Source of the DNA: Stenotrophomonas sp. ASS1
Lineage (GTDB): Bacteria; Pseudomonadota; Gammaproteobacteria; Xanthomonadales; Xanthomonadaceae
Direction of reading: 5' to 3'
Length of the DNA stretch: 64,000 nucleotides
NCBI RefSeq assembly: GCF_004346925.1
Contig: NZ_CP031167.1
Span: forward strand, 4,360,001-4,424,000
The notes beneath the pieces are model-generated. The model was given only the letters and a program-made list of their open reading frames with translations, ran no database searches and was not told where the DNA came from. Shown here piece after piece: positions 23,671-32,730 of the stretch (its first letter is position 1; each line of letters begins with the position of its first letter). The translations under genes and the position numbers were made by a program.

Positions 23671-25412
23671 AGACTGGATCCCCGGGGCGCCACCTCGTGC
23701 AGCATCCGCAGCACCTCGTGCACATCCAACGGTTTGCACAGGAAGCCGGCGGCGCCCATTGAACGCGCCCTCTCGATGACCTGCAGACGCGTGTCCGCGC
23801 TCATCACCAGGATGGGCGGACCGTCCGTTCTGGAGCCGACCGCTTCAAGTACGTCCCAACCGCTGCAACCCGGCATATGAAGGTCCAGCAGCACCACGTC
23901 TGGCGCAAGCGACGCCACCTCAGCCTGCGCATCGCGCCCGTCGTGCCGGCAACTCAGTCGATGACCTGCACATTCCATCAGCCGCTCGACCACCTGCCGG
24001 TTGGTTTCCACATCCTCGAACAGCAGGCAATGCAGGGATCGGACCGACGCCGCATGTGCCTTGAACACCGCCTCAAGCGAAGGTGATGCTGCCTCGCCGA
24101 TCACGGCAGGAGCGGTGAAGCACCACTGGAACGAGGCGCCACCCCACGTGCTGCGGCCCACCTCGATCGTCGCGCCCATGGCGTCGGAAATCAGTCGCAC
24201 GATGTAGAGCCCAAGCCCAACCCCCTGCTCGCAACGGGCATCACCCTCGCTCACCTGGACGAAGGGGGAGAAGATCGCCTCCTGGTCGCTCTCGTCGATA
24301 CCGCACCCGGAGTCGGAAACGGTCACCCGCACCTGCCATTGCTCACCGATGCGGGAGGCGTCAATGGACACGCGGGTCTCGCCCCCCACCGGGCTGAACT
24401 TGATCCCGTTGCAGACAAGATTGCTGATCACCTGTTCGACCCGGCCTGCGTCAACCAGCATCCACACTGCGGGATCGCAGTCCTCCACCGTCAGCAGTAC
24501 ACCTTTCTCCGCAGCAGCCGATGCGCAGCTTTCCTGCATCGCATCGAGCGCGGACGCCAATGAACAGGGTTGAGGACGAAGCCGCAGCGTTCCACCCTCG
24601 ATGCTGGCCACATCGAGGACATCATCAATGCGATGCCGCAGCGCTCTTGCCTGCCGGGCCACCATCGCAAACGAACTGCGCTGCGCCGGCGTCGCGGCGT
24701 CCATGTCCAGCAACTGGATGCCATTGATGATGGCGTTCAACGGCGTCCTCAGCTCATGGCTCATCGTTCCGATGAACCGTCCCTGGGCCTCGCGCGACGC
24801 GACGGCACGGAGCGCAATATCGCGCATGGCCGCAACCATGGAGGCAACCACGGCCGGCAGCAGGATCGTCAGCGCCAGGGCATAGGCCAGGTAGGCAGGT
24901 CGTGAGATCCAATAGCCCTCCGGCGCGGCCCACAGCAGCCCCAACGCCGTTGCAGCGATGGCTGGCGCGATCGCCCTCCGCCCGTAGGCAGCCGTCGCCG
25001 CGATCACCAGGAAGGGCAGTGTTGCATTGAGCGTCATCAGAAGAATGAAGGCTGCATCGACCTGCACCGTCACCATCACCAGGCTGAGGAGCAGGCCCAC
25101 CGCGTCGCGCCATGCCACACCGCGATCCTTATGGAGGTTCACCCATGCGGCCCATGCCACGGACGCAACAAGCAGCGCAATCGACGCAGGCAGCACCTTC
25201 GCCGCCTCGTTGGCCAGCACGGGTTGTGGTCCATCCATCCAGAGCCAGCACCACAGCACGGTCAGTGCCTGCAATACCACTCTGGACAGGCTGGCACGCG
25301 GCTCCTGCAGCCAGGACAGCAACAGCGCAAGTCGTTTCATTTCCAGTGAGCGGGCCGCCTGAAGCAGTGCGTCGGGGCCAGGATCGAGCAGAGCAGAGGG
25401 TGCATGGGGCAT
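23667..25412 (-). CDS. Hybrid sensor histidine kinase / response regulator
   Basis: A 581-residue membrane kinase. About five or six hydrophobic helices fill residues 40-205 with no obvious periplasmic sensor or HAMP domain, as in RpfC-like kinases. Then come HisKA (FIGTMSHELRTPLNAI, phospho-His near 218), the N-box (QVISNLVCNGIKFSP), G-boxes (SDSGCGID, GVGLGLYIV), and a receiver domain (LLFEDVETN, phospho-Asp in VVLLDLHMPG, KPLD). The Hpt protein that hybrid kinases need is encoded 12 bases upstream. The signal is unknown; its last codons run into a repeat. Confidence 0.88.
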   Translation of the reverse strand: MPHAPSALLDPGPDALLQAARSLEMKRLALLLSWLQEPRASLSRVVLQALTVLWCWLWMDGPQPVLANEAAKVLPASIALLVASVAWAAWVNLHKDRGVAWRDAVGLLLSLVMVTVQVDAAFILLMTLNATLPFLVIAATAAYGRRAIAPAIAATALGLLWAAPEGYWISRPAYLAYALALTILLPAVVASMVAAMRDIALRAVASREAQGRFIGTMSHELRTPLNAIINGIQLLDMDAATPAQRSSFAMVARQARALRHRIDDVLDVASIEGGTLRLRPQPCSLASALDAMQESCASAAAEKGVLLTVEDCDPAVWMLVDAGRVEQVISNLVCNGIKFSPVGGETRVSIDASRIGEQWQVRVTVSDSGCGIDESDQEAIFSPFVQVSEGDARCEQGVGLGLYIVRLISDAMGATIEVGRSTWGGASFQWCFTAPAVIGEAASPSLEAVFKAHAASVRSLHCLLFEDVETNRQVVERLMECAGHRLSCRHDGRDAQAEVASLAPDVVLLDLHMPGCSGWDVLEAVGSRTDGPPILVMSADTRLQVIERARSMGAAGFLCKPLDVHEVLRMLHEVAPRGSSL

Positions 25413-25424
25413 GGCCGGACTCCT

Positions 25425-25856
25425 TCACCTGTGAGAAACGATGGAACGTTGCAGAAGGCGCTGCGCCGCTACCGCCAAGGCTTGGGAGCGGCGTCGTATG
25501 TGGTCTGCCGCCGCGCCCGATCGAAGGCACTCACCCAGGTCGTCGCAAGCGCTGGCGATCAGCCTGCTGCCCAGCACCGACGTGATGCTCTTGAGCGCGT
25601 GCAGGCGCGCCAGTTCTGCATCCAGATCGCTGCTGGGCGTACTCGCAGACTCCGCCCTCCAACGTGCTATCGCTTCGTCCAACGCAGCAACAAAGGACGG
25701 CAGCTCGCATGGTGACACCGCGGCAATCACCTTCAGCATTGAATGCTCGCCAAGCTCAGGGCGATCGGCGCCTGCCGCCTGCGTTCCCGCCATGCCACGT
25801 CGATCGATTGCGTGCATCTGTCTCCGCCATATGTCGCATGCGACCTGTTCGTGCAT
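25425..25856 (-). CDS. Stand-alone Hpt (histidine phosphotransfer) protein
   Basis: About 143 residues; the C-terminal half is an Hpt four-helix domain with the phospho-accepting histidine in LHALKSITSVLG. It lies 12 bases upstream of the hybrid kinase on the same strand, so it probably receives phosphate from that kinase's receiver domain. The start is uncertain: ATG 25856 is chosen, but ATG codons at 25907 and further inside are possible. The N-terminal part has no recognised domain. Confidence 0.7.
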   Translation of the reverse strand: MHEQVACDIWRRQMHAIDRRGMAGTQAAGADRPELGEHSMLKVIAAVSPCELPSFVAALDEAIARWRAESASTPSSDLDAELARLHALKSITSVLGSRLIASACDDLGECLRSGAAADHIRRRSQALAVAAQRLLQRSIVSHR

Positions 25857-25919
25857 GTCGCTCCCGGCCAAATACGATTTCGTGCAGGGCCATTCGCGAC
25901 AACGCATCTTCCCGATTCG

Positions 25920-26069
25920 CTACTGCATCCGCTCATGAATGAGAGCGAACAAACCCGGAAACCGCTCGGAAAAGACGTATCCCAGCCCTAATCCAAGCAA
26001 TACGCCGCCGAGAATGACGCCCGCTCTTGCGGAGGGTGACAGTCGCTTCAGATCCATGGCATCCAGCAT
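25920..26069 (-). CDS. Small single-helix membrane protein, 49 aa
   Basis: Forty-nine residues (45 if started at ATG 26057): a basic N-terminus KRLSPSARAG, one helix VILGGVLLGLGLGYVF and a short amphipathic tail. It has the same strand and a short gap to the Hpt gene, so it may be the first gene of the kinase operon. Size makes the call tentative; the much longer open frame reaching 26357 would overlap ydcF and has no support. Confidence 0.45.
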   Translation of the reverse strand: MLDAMDLKRLSPSARAGVILGGVLLGLGLGYVFSERFPGLFALIHERMQ

Positions 26070-26126
26070 CCACACAACGAAGGCCCCGCGCCATCGGAAT
26101 TCATTCAAACTTTCCTGAGGTGCACT

Positions 26127-26903
26127 GTGCTGGCGTTTACCCTTCTTCTTCTGCTGGCATGTGCTGCACTGATCGCCACACGCCGATTCCGCACCGCGGC
26201 ACTCCTGTCGGTGCTGCCCCTGATGGCCTTGTCCAGCGCAACGGGCCCGATAACGCAATGGATGCTCGACCGGGCCCAGGCCAGCGCTGCATTCACGACA
26301 CCTGCAGATCGGCCGAAGACAACGATCGTGCTGCTGGGCGGTGGCATCGAGCACCATGCCGAGGGCTCCAGCCCGGGTCTGGTGGGGTACAGCCGATTAC
26401 TGGTTACGGCGCAGCGCTATCTGCTCTGCCAGCAGAAGCACGAGACCTGCAGGGTGATCGTGAGCGGAGGTGCCTCACGAAACCGTAATAACAGCGAGGC
26501 CAACGTCTACGCGCGCGAGCTGGTCCGTCTGGGTGTGCCGATGGATCGCATCGAGCAGGAGGATGCCAGCGCCAACACCTGGGAGAACGCCCGGAACAGC
26601 AGTTCGATGCTCCACCACGACCCATCGCGCGTGGTAATCGTGACCTCGGGCCTTCACCTCAGGCGAAGCCTGCTCTATTTCCAGCATTTCGGCGTGATTG
26701 CCGAAGGCCTGCCCAGCGACCGGCTACGCGCCACACCCGGATGGCTCCCCTCGGCCTTCAACCTGCTGCTGGCTGAGGTGATGTTGCACGAACGTATCGG
26801 CGTGCTTCGTTACCACGCCTACAACAGACTGGGGTGGAACGAACCGCCGATGCCACCGATCCCCTTCAATCCACAGACAGCCACCCACGCATCGCCGCAC
26901 TGA
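26127..26903 (+). CDS. YdcF-family (DUF218) protein
   Basis: A 258-residue protein with an N-terminal membrane helix (LLLLLACAALIA) and a second hydrophobic stretch, then a DUF218 domain: TIVLLGGG, IVSGGASRN, EANVYARELVRLGVP..I..EDASANTWENA and VIVTSGLHLRRSLLYF. This order is typical of SanA/ElyC/YdcF proteins linked to envelope functions. GTG 26127 has GAGG six bases upstream. The 3' end overlaps the convergent hydrolase gene by 38 bases. Confidence 0.85.
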   Translation: MLAFTLLLLLACAALIATRRFRTAALLSVLPLMALSSATGPITQWMLDRAQASAAFTTPADRPKTTIVLLGGGIEHHAEGSSPGLVGYSRLLVTAQRYLLCQQKHETCRVIVSGGASRNRNNSEANVYARELVRLGVPMDRIEQEDASANTWENARNSSSMLHHDPSRVVIVTSGLHLRRSLLYFQHFGVIAEGLPSDRLRATPGWLPSAFNLLLAEVMLHERIGVLRYHAYNRLGWNEPPMPPIPFNPQTATHASPH

Positions 26904-27567
26904 CCTCGTCCGGCTTTTCCATCGGGGCCAGGTGCCCACAATCGGGCACCACCACCAGCTGCGAGTGCGGCACCAGATCGTGCATTTCCTCGCTCACTGC
27001 CAGCGGCGTGATGCGGTCGTTGGCCCCGCAGACGATCAACAGCGGATCTTGGTAACCCGCCAGCACGTCATGGCCGTCGCGCCGCTCCAGCGCACTCTGG
27101 CGCAGGAATACCTCCGCCCCCAGGCGGGCGGTCATGTCGCGCACGCGCTGCACCAGCACGTAGTCGTCCAGCCGCGAGGCGTCGATGTAGCTGCGCATCA
27201 GCGCATCGCCGAAGCCGTGGAACCTGCCCGGCAGGCGCACGCTGGCGCGCTGGCTGCGGCGTTGTTCGGCACGTTCCGGTGAATCGGCGTGGATCGAGGT
27301 ATCGATCAGCGCGAGCTGCAGCACGCGCTCCGGGGCGATGCGCAGGATCTGCTGGGCCACGAAGCCACCCAGCGAGAAACCGGCCAGGGCGAAGCGCTCC
27401 GGTGCCTGTGCCAGCACGTCCTCGGCGACCGCCTGCAGGGTCTCGCCACGGGTCTGGTCGCCTACCGTGCAGTCAGCGATGTCGGCCAGGTCGGCCATCT
27501 GCGCGCGCCACAGCTCGGCATCGTTGAGCAGGCCGGGCAGCAGGAGCAGGGGGGTACGGTCGGTCAT
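26866..27567 (-). CDS. Alpha/beta hydrolase
   Basis: A 233-residue alpha/beta-fold hydrolase: LLLLPGLLND (oxyanion region), the nucleophile elbow AGFSLGGFVAQQ with serine near residue 84, catalytic aspartate in CGANDRITPL and histidine in VPDCGHLAPMEKP. It resembles BioH/menaquinone-type small esterases but no substrate is clear. ATG 27567 starts at the family N-terminus; ATG 27585 adds six residues. It overlaps convergent ydcF at the 3' end. Confidence 0.87.
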   Translation of the reverse strand: MTDRTPLLLLPGLLNDAELWRAQMADLADIADCTVGDQTRGETLQAVAEDVLAQAPERFALAGFSLGGFVAQQILRIAPERVLQLALIDTSIHADSPERAEQRRSQRASVRLPGRFHGFGDALMRSYIDASRLDDYVLVQRVRDMTARLGAEVFLRQSALERRDGHDVLAGYQDPLLIVCGANDRITPLAVSEEMHDLVPHSQLVVVPDCGHLAPMEKPDEVSAAMRGWLSVD

Positions 27568-27623
27568 GGGGTATTGTCGCGCCATCACGGTGACGGAGCC
27601 ATGCCGCAACAGGGGGTTGGATT

Positions 27624-27680
27624 GTAGCGTCGAGCCACGTTCGACGGCTGCACAGCCAGTGGCGCATGGCTCGACGCTAC
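27624..27680. repeat. Facing pair of GTAGCGTCGAGCC repeats
   Basis: GTAGcgtcgagcca at the left mirrors tggctcgacgCTAC at the right, enclosing two smaller stems. It occupies the gap upstream of the ybjQ-like gene and is a variant of the repeats at 16488 and 28094. Confidence 0.7.
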
Positions 27681-27705
27681 AGAAAGCGACGACACGGACG
27701 CGACC

Positions 27706-28086
27706 ATGGCAGACCCCTACAACAGCGGCTCCCCTTCCCCGCCCGCGCTGCGCTTCGACGATGCGCTGGTCACCACCGCCTTCGAGCTGCCCGGCCACCG
27801 TGTCGTGCGCAATCTGGGTGTGGTCCGCGGCATCACCGTGCGCTCGCGCTCGATCGTCGGCAACTTTCTGGGCGGCATCCAGACGATCTTCGGCGGCAAC
27901 ATCACCATCTACACCGAACTGTGCGAGCAGGCCCGCGAGGAAACCTACCGCGACATGGTCAAGCACGCGCGCCAGCTCGGTGCCAACGCCATCATCGGCA
28001 TGCGCTACGACGCCACCGACGTGATGACCGGGCTGACCGAGGTGCTGTGCTATGGCACGGCGGTGGTGGTGGAGCCCCTCCGCTAA
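27706..28086 (+). CDS. YbjQ-family (UPF0145) protein
   Basis: A 126-residue protein of the YbjQ/heavy-metal-binding-domain family, with [20 protein letters not shown], the [32 protein letters not shown] block and the [11 protein letters not shown] end. Members form cylinder-like pentamers; their function is not settled. Slightly N-terminally extended compared with E. coli YbjQ (107). It stands alone between repeats. Confidence 0.87.
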   Translation: MADPYNSGSPSPPALRFDDALVTTAFELPGHRVVRNLGVVRGITVRSRSIVGNFLGGIQTIFGGNITIYTELCEQAREETYRDMVKHARQLGANAIIGMRYDATDVMTGLTEVLCYGTAVVVEPLR

Positions 28087-28093
28087 CCTGGCC

Positions 28094-28153
28094 GTAGAGT
28101 CGAGCTTGCTCGACTGCTTCCCGATGGCGACAGTCGAGCAAGCTCGACTCTAC
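28094..28153. repeat. Facing pair of GTAGAGTCGAGC repeats
   Basis: GTAGagtcgagc-ttgc-tcgact and its inverted copy agtcgag-caag-ctcgactCTAC form a 60-base mirror unit. The CTA at 28150-28152 is the TAG stop codon of the acetyltransferase gene on the minus strand. Confidence 0.75.
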
Positions 28154-30870
28154 AAGTCCGGTGCCGGCACCTCTACCTGCTGCACCGGCAGGGTCACCAT
28201 CATCACCGTCGGATCGTCTGGATCCAGCCTGGTCTTGAAGCCCAGGCTCTGGCACATCGCCAGCATGGTGCTGTTCTCGCGCAGCACCTGGCCTTCGACC
28301 ACGTCCAGGCCCAGCCACTTGGCGTACTCGATCATGATCGCCATCAACCGCCAGCCGATGCCGTGGCCCTTCAGGTCCGAACGGATCAGGATGCCGTACT
28401 CGCCACGGTGGTAATCGGCATCGGCGTGCAGGCGTACCGCGCCCAGCATTTCGCCGCTGCGCGGTTCGATCGCCACCAGCGCGATCGAGCGCGCGTAATC
28501 GAGCTGGGTCAGGCGCGCGATGAACTCGTGGCTGAAGTGCTTCACGGACTGGAAGAAACGCAGGCGCAGATCCTCGTCACTGACGCGGGCGAAGAACGCA
28601 CGGAACAGTGCGTCGTCCTCCGGCCGCACCGGGCGCACGAAGGCACGGCCGCCATCGGACAGCTCGATGGTGCGCTCCCACTCCTTCGGGTACGGGAACA
28701 CCGAGAAACGCGGATGGCCGCGGCCCTTGTGCAGGATGCGCGACGGCGCCACCGCTACGCGGGCATCGAGGGCGAGGATGCCCTTGCCGTCGACCAGCAG
28801 CGGGTTGATGTCCAGCGTGCGCACTTCGGGGATATCGGCAGCCAGTTGTGCCAGCTTCACCAGCGCCAGCGCCAGTGCGCGCTCGTCAGCCGCCGGCACG
28901 TCACCGTAAGCCTTGAGGATGCGCGAGGCGCGGGTCTGGCCGATCAACTCATGGGCCAGGCGCAGGTCCAGCGGCGGCAGCGCCAGCGCCTTGTCGTTGA
29001 TCACTTCGACGGCAGTGCCGCCGCGACCGACCACAATCACCGGACCGAACGTCGCGTCATCGGCGATGCCGACGATCAGTTCGCGCGCCTTCGGGCGGAC
29101 GATGGTCGGCTGTACCAGCAGGCCATCGATGCGTGCATCCGGCCGCAGCTGGCGTGCACGCGACAGGATCGCGTTGGCCGCGCTCTGCACCGCCGGCAGC
29201 GTGGACAGGTTGAGGCGCACGCCATCCACTTCCGACTTGTGCGGAATATCCGGCGAGAGAACCTTCAGTGCGACCGTGGCACCGCGCTCCAGCAGCGGCT
29301 GCGCCAGGTCCATCGCCTCGTGCGCATTGCGCGCATGCATCACCGGCGCGGACGGAATGCCATAGGCCTTGAGCAGTTCATGGGTGGCCAGCGGGTCCAG
29401 CCACTGCTGGCCGTTGGCCAGGGCGGCATCGACCAGTGCGCGCGCGGCGGCCGTGTCGACACTGAAATCCTGCGGCAGGCTGGGCGGCGTTTCCATCAAC
29501 GCGTTCTGCGCTTCGCGGTAGCGCACCAGATGCTGGAAGCCACGTACGGCTTCGGCCTCGGTCGGGTAGGTCGGGACGCGTGCCGCGTTGAGCGTGGCCG
29601 TGGCCTGGTCGTCGTTGCCCAGCCACACCGCGAAGACCGGCTTGTCGCGGTGATGGCGCGGCCGCAGGCCGAGCGTGCGGGTCAGCGCTTGTGCGGCGTC
29701 GGCCGATGACGTGAATGCGGTCGGTACGTTGACGACCATCACCGCATCATTCTCGTTGTCGGCCAGCAGCGCTTCGATGGCCGCGGCATAGCGGTCACCA
29801 TCGGCATCGACCACGATGTCGACCGGATTGCTGCGCGACCAGCCCTGCGGCAGCACCGCGTCAAGCTTCTCCACCGTGCTGTCGGACAGGTTGGCCAGCG
29901 TGCCACGCAATGCGATCAACTGATCCACGGCGAGACGCCCGACACCACCGCCATTGCTGAGGATGGCCAGGCGACGACCGGGGAACGTCCCCAACCGACC
30001 CAGCGACTCGGCGGCAGTAAACAGTTCGTCCAGCGCACCCACGCGCAGCAGGCCGGCGCGGTTGAAGGCCGCGCCGTAGACGTCGTCGGCGCTGGCCAGG
30101 GCCTGCACATGGGTATCGCGGCTGCCCGGCTGCACGCGCTCGGCGCGGCCGGACTTCACCACCACCACCGGCTTGGCGCGGGCGGCGGCACGCGCGGCCG
30201 ACATGAACTTGCGCGCGTCCTTGATCTGCTCGACGTAGAGCAGGATGGCGCGGGTACGGTAGTCGGTGGCGAAGTAATCGAGCAGGTCGCCGAAGTCGAC
30301 GTCCATCGTGTCGCCCAGCGAGACCACGGCGGAGAAGCCGACCGAGCGCGCCACACCCCATTCCACCAGCGCCGCCGCAATCGCCGAGGATTCGGAGATC
30401 AGGGCGAGGTCGCCGGCCTGCGGGAAGTGCGCGGCGATGCTGGCATTGAGCCGCGCATGCGGTGCGATCACACCCAGGCAGTGCGGGCCCAGGATGCGCA
30501 GGCCATGCTTGCGCGCCACCGTTTCCACCTGTTCCGACAACGAGCCCGGGCCTTCGCCCAAGTGCGCGGTGAGGATGATCGCGGCCTGCACGCCGCGTTC
30601 GGCGGCGGTACGCACTACCTGCGGCACGATCGCCGCCGGTGCGGTGATGACGACCAGGTCCGGTACCCAGTCCAGATCCTTCAACCGCTTGATCGTGCGG
30701 ATGCCATCGATCTCGGCATGCCGCGGGTTGATCCAGGCCACCTTGCCGGGGAAGCCAGTGCCACGCAGGTTGCGCATCACCGCGCGCCCGGCCGAACGCT
30801 CACGTGGACTGCCGCCGATCACCGCGACCGACTGCGGACGAAACACGGACTGCAGGTGGTAGGTACTCAT
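28150..30870 (-). CDS. pat: Pat-type protein acetyltransferase: acyl-CoA synthetase (NDP-forming) fused to GNAT
   Basis: A 906-residue fusion. Residues about 1-130 are a CoA-binding Rossmann domain, about 150-460 succinyl-CoA-ligase-like domains, about 485-700 an ATP-grasp-like region (ELLKAYGIPSAP, LKVLSPDIPHKSEVDGV), and about 735-890 a GNAT domain with acetyl-CoA loop KGHGIG. This order is that of E. coli PatZ/YfiQ (886 residues), which acetylates lysines of metabolic enzymes. Regulation by cAMP or nucleotide cannot be read here. It starts 17 bases after a large palindrome and its stop lies within a REP-like repeat. Confidence 0.88.
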   Translation of the reverse strand: MSTYHLQSVFRPQSVAVIGGSPRERSAGRAVMRNLRGTGFPGKVAWINPRHAEIDGIRTIKRLKDLDWVPDLVVITAPAAIVPQVVRTAAERGVQAAIILTAHLGEGPGSLSEQVETVARKHGLRILGPHCLGVIAPHARLNASIAAHFPQAGDLALISESSAIAAALVEWGVARSVGFSAVVSLGDTMDVDFGDLLDYFATDYRTRAILLYVEQIKDARKFMSAARAAARAKPVVVVKSGRAERVQPGSRDTHVQALASADDVYGAAFNRAGLLRVGALDELFTAAESLGRLGTFPGRRLAILSNGGGVGRLAVDQLIALRGTLANLSDSTVEKLDAVLPQGWSRSNPVDIVVDADGDRYAAAIEALLADNENDAVMVVNVPTAFTSSADAAQALTRTLGLRPRHHRDKPVFAVWLGNDDQATATLNAARVPTYPTEAEAVRGFQHLVRYREAQNALMETPPSLPQDFSVDTAAARALVDAALANGQQWLDPLATHELLKAYGIPSAPVMHARNAHEAMDLAQPLLERGATVALKVLSPDIPHKSEVDGVRLNLSTLPAVQSAANAILSRARQLRPDARIDGLLVQPTIVRPKARELIVGIADDATFGPVIVVGRGGTAVEVINDKALALPPLDLRLAHELIGQTRASRILKAYGDVPAADERALALALVKLAQLAADIPEVRTLDINPLLVDGKGILALDARVAVAPSRILHKGRGHPRFSVFPYPKEWERTIELSDGGRAFVRPVRPEDDALFRAFFARVSDEDLRLRFFQSVKHFSHEFIARLTQLDYARSIALVAIEPRSGEMLGAVRLHADADYHRGEYGILIRSDLKGHGIGWRLMAIMIEYAKWLGLDVVEGQVLRENSTMLAMCQSLGFKTRLDPDDPTVMMVTLPVQQVEVPAPDL

Positions 30871-30886
30871 GCGCCTACGGTACCCA

Positions 30887-30962
30887 AAAAAGGGGACGGA
30901 GGGGATTAAGTCGTTTGTGCCTCATGTGCCTTGAACGACTTAATCCCCTCCGTCCCCTTTTT
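30887..30962. repeat. Perfect 29-bp inverted repeat
   Basis: Arms at 30887-30915 and 30934-30962 are exactly complementary, separated by 18 bases; each arm starts or ends in an A or T run (aaaaaggggacgg.../...ccgtccccttttt). The oligo-A and oligo-T ends make it a terminator in both directions. It lies between mgtE and pat, both on the minus strand, so it would stop mgtE readthrough. Confidence 0.85.
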
Positions 30963-30969
30963 GTTCTGC

Positions 30970-30989
30970 GTGCCGACCAAGGTCGGCAC
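30970..30989. repeat. Short GTGCCGACC palindrome
   Basis: gtgccgacc-aa-ggtcggcac followed by CTAC, another GTAG-headed repeat unit, 24 bases from the mgtE stop. Confidence 0.6.
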
Positions 30990-31013
30990 CTACCGGAGCA
31001 CGATGGTTCCGAC

Positions 31014-32384
31014 TTACAGCAGCGTGCCGTGCAGGATCACCGCGGCGATGCTGAAGTAGATCACCAGGCCGGTCACGTCCACCAGGGTGGCCACGAACGG
31101 GGCCGAGGCACTGGCCGGGTCGAAGCCGAGCCGTTTCAGGATGAAGGGCAGCATCGAACCGGACAGCGAACCGAAGGTGACGATGCCGACCAATGCCGCG
31201 CCGATGGTGATCGCCAGCAGGATCCAGTGCTCGCCGTAGTCGTGCAGGCCGCCCAGCTGCCAGATCACGATGCGCACGATGGCCAGGCAGCCAAGGATCG
31301 CGCCCAGCACCATGCCGGTGGGCACTTCGCGCAGGGCCACCTTCCACCAGTCGCGCAGGCGCAGTTCGCGCAGTGCCAGGCTGCGGATCAGCAGCGAGGT
31401 GGCCTGCGAGCCGGAGTTGCCGCCCGAACTCATGATCAGCGGAATGAACAGGGTCAGCACCACGGCGCGCGCCAGTTCATCCTCGTAGTGCTGCATCGCG
31501 CTCGCGGTCAGCATCTCACCCAGGAACAGCACGCTCAGCCAGCCGGCGCGTTTGCGCAGCATCTCGAAGAAGCCGATCTGCATGTACGGCTTGTCCAGCG
31601 CTTCCATGCCGCCGAACTTGTGCGCGTCCTCGGTGGATTCCTCGATCAGCGCATCCAGTACGTCGTCCACGGTGACGATGCCGAGCATCTGCTGCTGGTC
31701 GTCGACCACCGGGATCGCCAGCAGGTCGTGGCGACGGATCAGCCGTGCCACTTCTTCCTGGTCCATCAGTGCGTCCACCGTCACCGGTGGATTGACCTGG
31801 GCCACGTCCAGGATCGACTCCTCCGGGAGGCCGGTGATCAGCCGGCGCATGGTCACCACCTGCTGCAGCTGCTGGCTGGCCGGGTCCAGCACGTAGATCG
31901 CGTACACCGTTTCACGGGTGCGCTCGACCTGGCGGATGTGCTGCAGGGTCTGCGCCACGGTCCAGCTGGCGGGTACCGCCACGTACTCGGTGGTCATCAG
32001 CGCGCCGGCGGTGTTCGGCGGGTAGCTGAGCAGCTTCTGGATGGCCTGGCGGGCGTCGGTGCCCAGCAGCGGGATCAACCGGGCGCGTTCTTCCTCATCC
32101 AGCTCATGGACGATGTCGGTGGCGCGGTCGTCGGCCATCAAGCCGAGCAGGGCGGCAGCGCGCGCCGGCGGCAGCGCAGCCACCAGTTCGCCGCTGCGGT
32201 GCAGTTCCGGCGCTTCCAGCATTTTCACTGCACGCGGCAACGGCAGCGCAGCCAGCGTTTCCGCGGCGCGGGTCAGTTCCAGCGTGTTGAGGAATTCCAC
32301 CGCATCGGCGGTGTTGAAATTCGCCAGCGGCGCGGCCAGTGCGGCGGCATCGGCCACCGGGCGCAGCAATTGCTTCTGGTTCAT
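31014..32384 (-). CDS. mgtE: Magnesium transporter MgtE
   Basis: A 456-residue Mg2+ channel. An N-terminal helical MgtE_N domain (about 20-135) with LMADDRATDIVHELDEEER, a tandem CBS pair (about 140-265: SYPPNTAGALMTTEYVAVP, DLLAIPVVDDQQQMLGIVTVDDVLD), the plug helix, and five membrane helices with the pore signature LIMSSGGNSGSQATSLLIRSLAL. All is family-typical. ATG 32384 gives a normal N-terminus; the open frame continues 139 codons upstream without homology features. An opposite-strand Kef gene starts 347 bases away; the gap holds no recognisable gene. Confidence 0.94.
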   Translation of the reverse strand: MNQKQLLRPVADAAALAAPLANFNTADAVEFLNTLELTRAAETLAALPLPRAVKMLEAPELHRSGELVAALPPARAAALLGLMADDRATDIVHELDEEERARLIPLLGTDARQAIQKLLSYPPNTAGALMTTEYVAVPASWTVAQTLQHIRQVERTRETVYAIYVLDPASQQLQQVVTMRRLITGLPEESILDVAQVNPPVTVDALMDQEEVARLIRRHDLLAIPVVDDQQQMLGIVTVDDVLDALIEESTEDAHKFGGMEALDKPYMQIGFFEMLRKRAGWLSVLFLGEMLTASAMQHYEDELARAVVLTLFIPLIMSSGGNSGSQATSLLIRSLALRELRLRDWWKVALREVPTGMVLGAILGCLAIVRIVIWQLGGLHDYGEHWILLAITIGAALVGIVTFGSLSGSMLPFILKRLGFDPASASAPFVATLVDVTGLVIYFSIAAVILHGTLL

Positions 32385-32730
32385 CGGGTTTGCCTTGTGG
32401 GGGTGCGACCTCGCGCAACGCCAACGCAGGCAAACCGTCCCGATGTCAGGCGGTGGCCATCGCTGGCGTCGAACGAGGTCGACTTCTACTGTCGCTGGAC
32501 ATGGGTTGGGGACTCCGGGATGCGTGTGCCGACGGACGCGCCGCCAGCGGCGGGCAGTCTGGACCCGTGGACCATGCAGGTCAACCCGGCAGCCTTGCGC
32601 AGGGCGCCTGCCCGGCAGGTTGTTCTCGTGCATACACGGGCCGGCGCGCATAATGACGCGGTGGCACTCGCCTCCCCTTCCCCCACCCGAACGGACGCAC
32701 CGCGGGCTTCTCCGATGACCAGGTATTCCC
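32385..32730. other. Divergent intergenic region between mgtE and the Kef gene
   Basis: 346 bases with no convincing coding sequence. Both open frames across it (extensions of mgtE and an overlapping plus frame) lack start signals and domain features. It should contain the two promoters and possibly an mgtE leader; I saw no recognisable Mg2+ riboswitch structure by eye. Confidence 0.5.

Noticed and set aside
25920..26357. Long version (145 residues) of the small membrane protein
   Set aside because: It would overlap the divergent ydcF gene by over 200 bases and its N-terminal half has low-complexity Q/C/R composition typical of a shadow frame.
32385..32730. Mg2+ riboswitch (M-box) before mgtE
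   Set aside because: I looked for the conserved M-box helices by eye and found no convincing match; a covariance-model search would be decisive.
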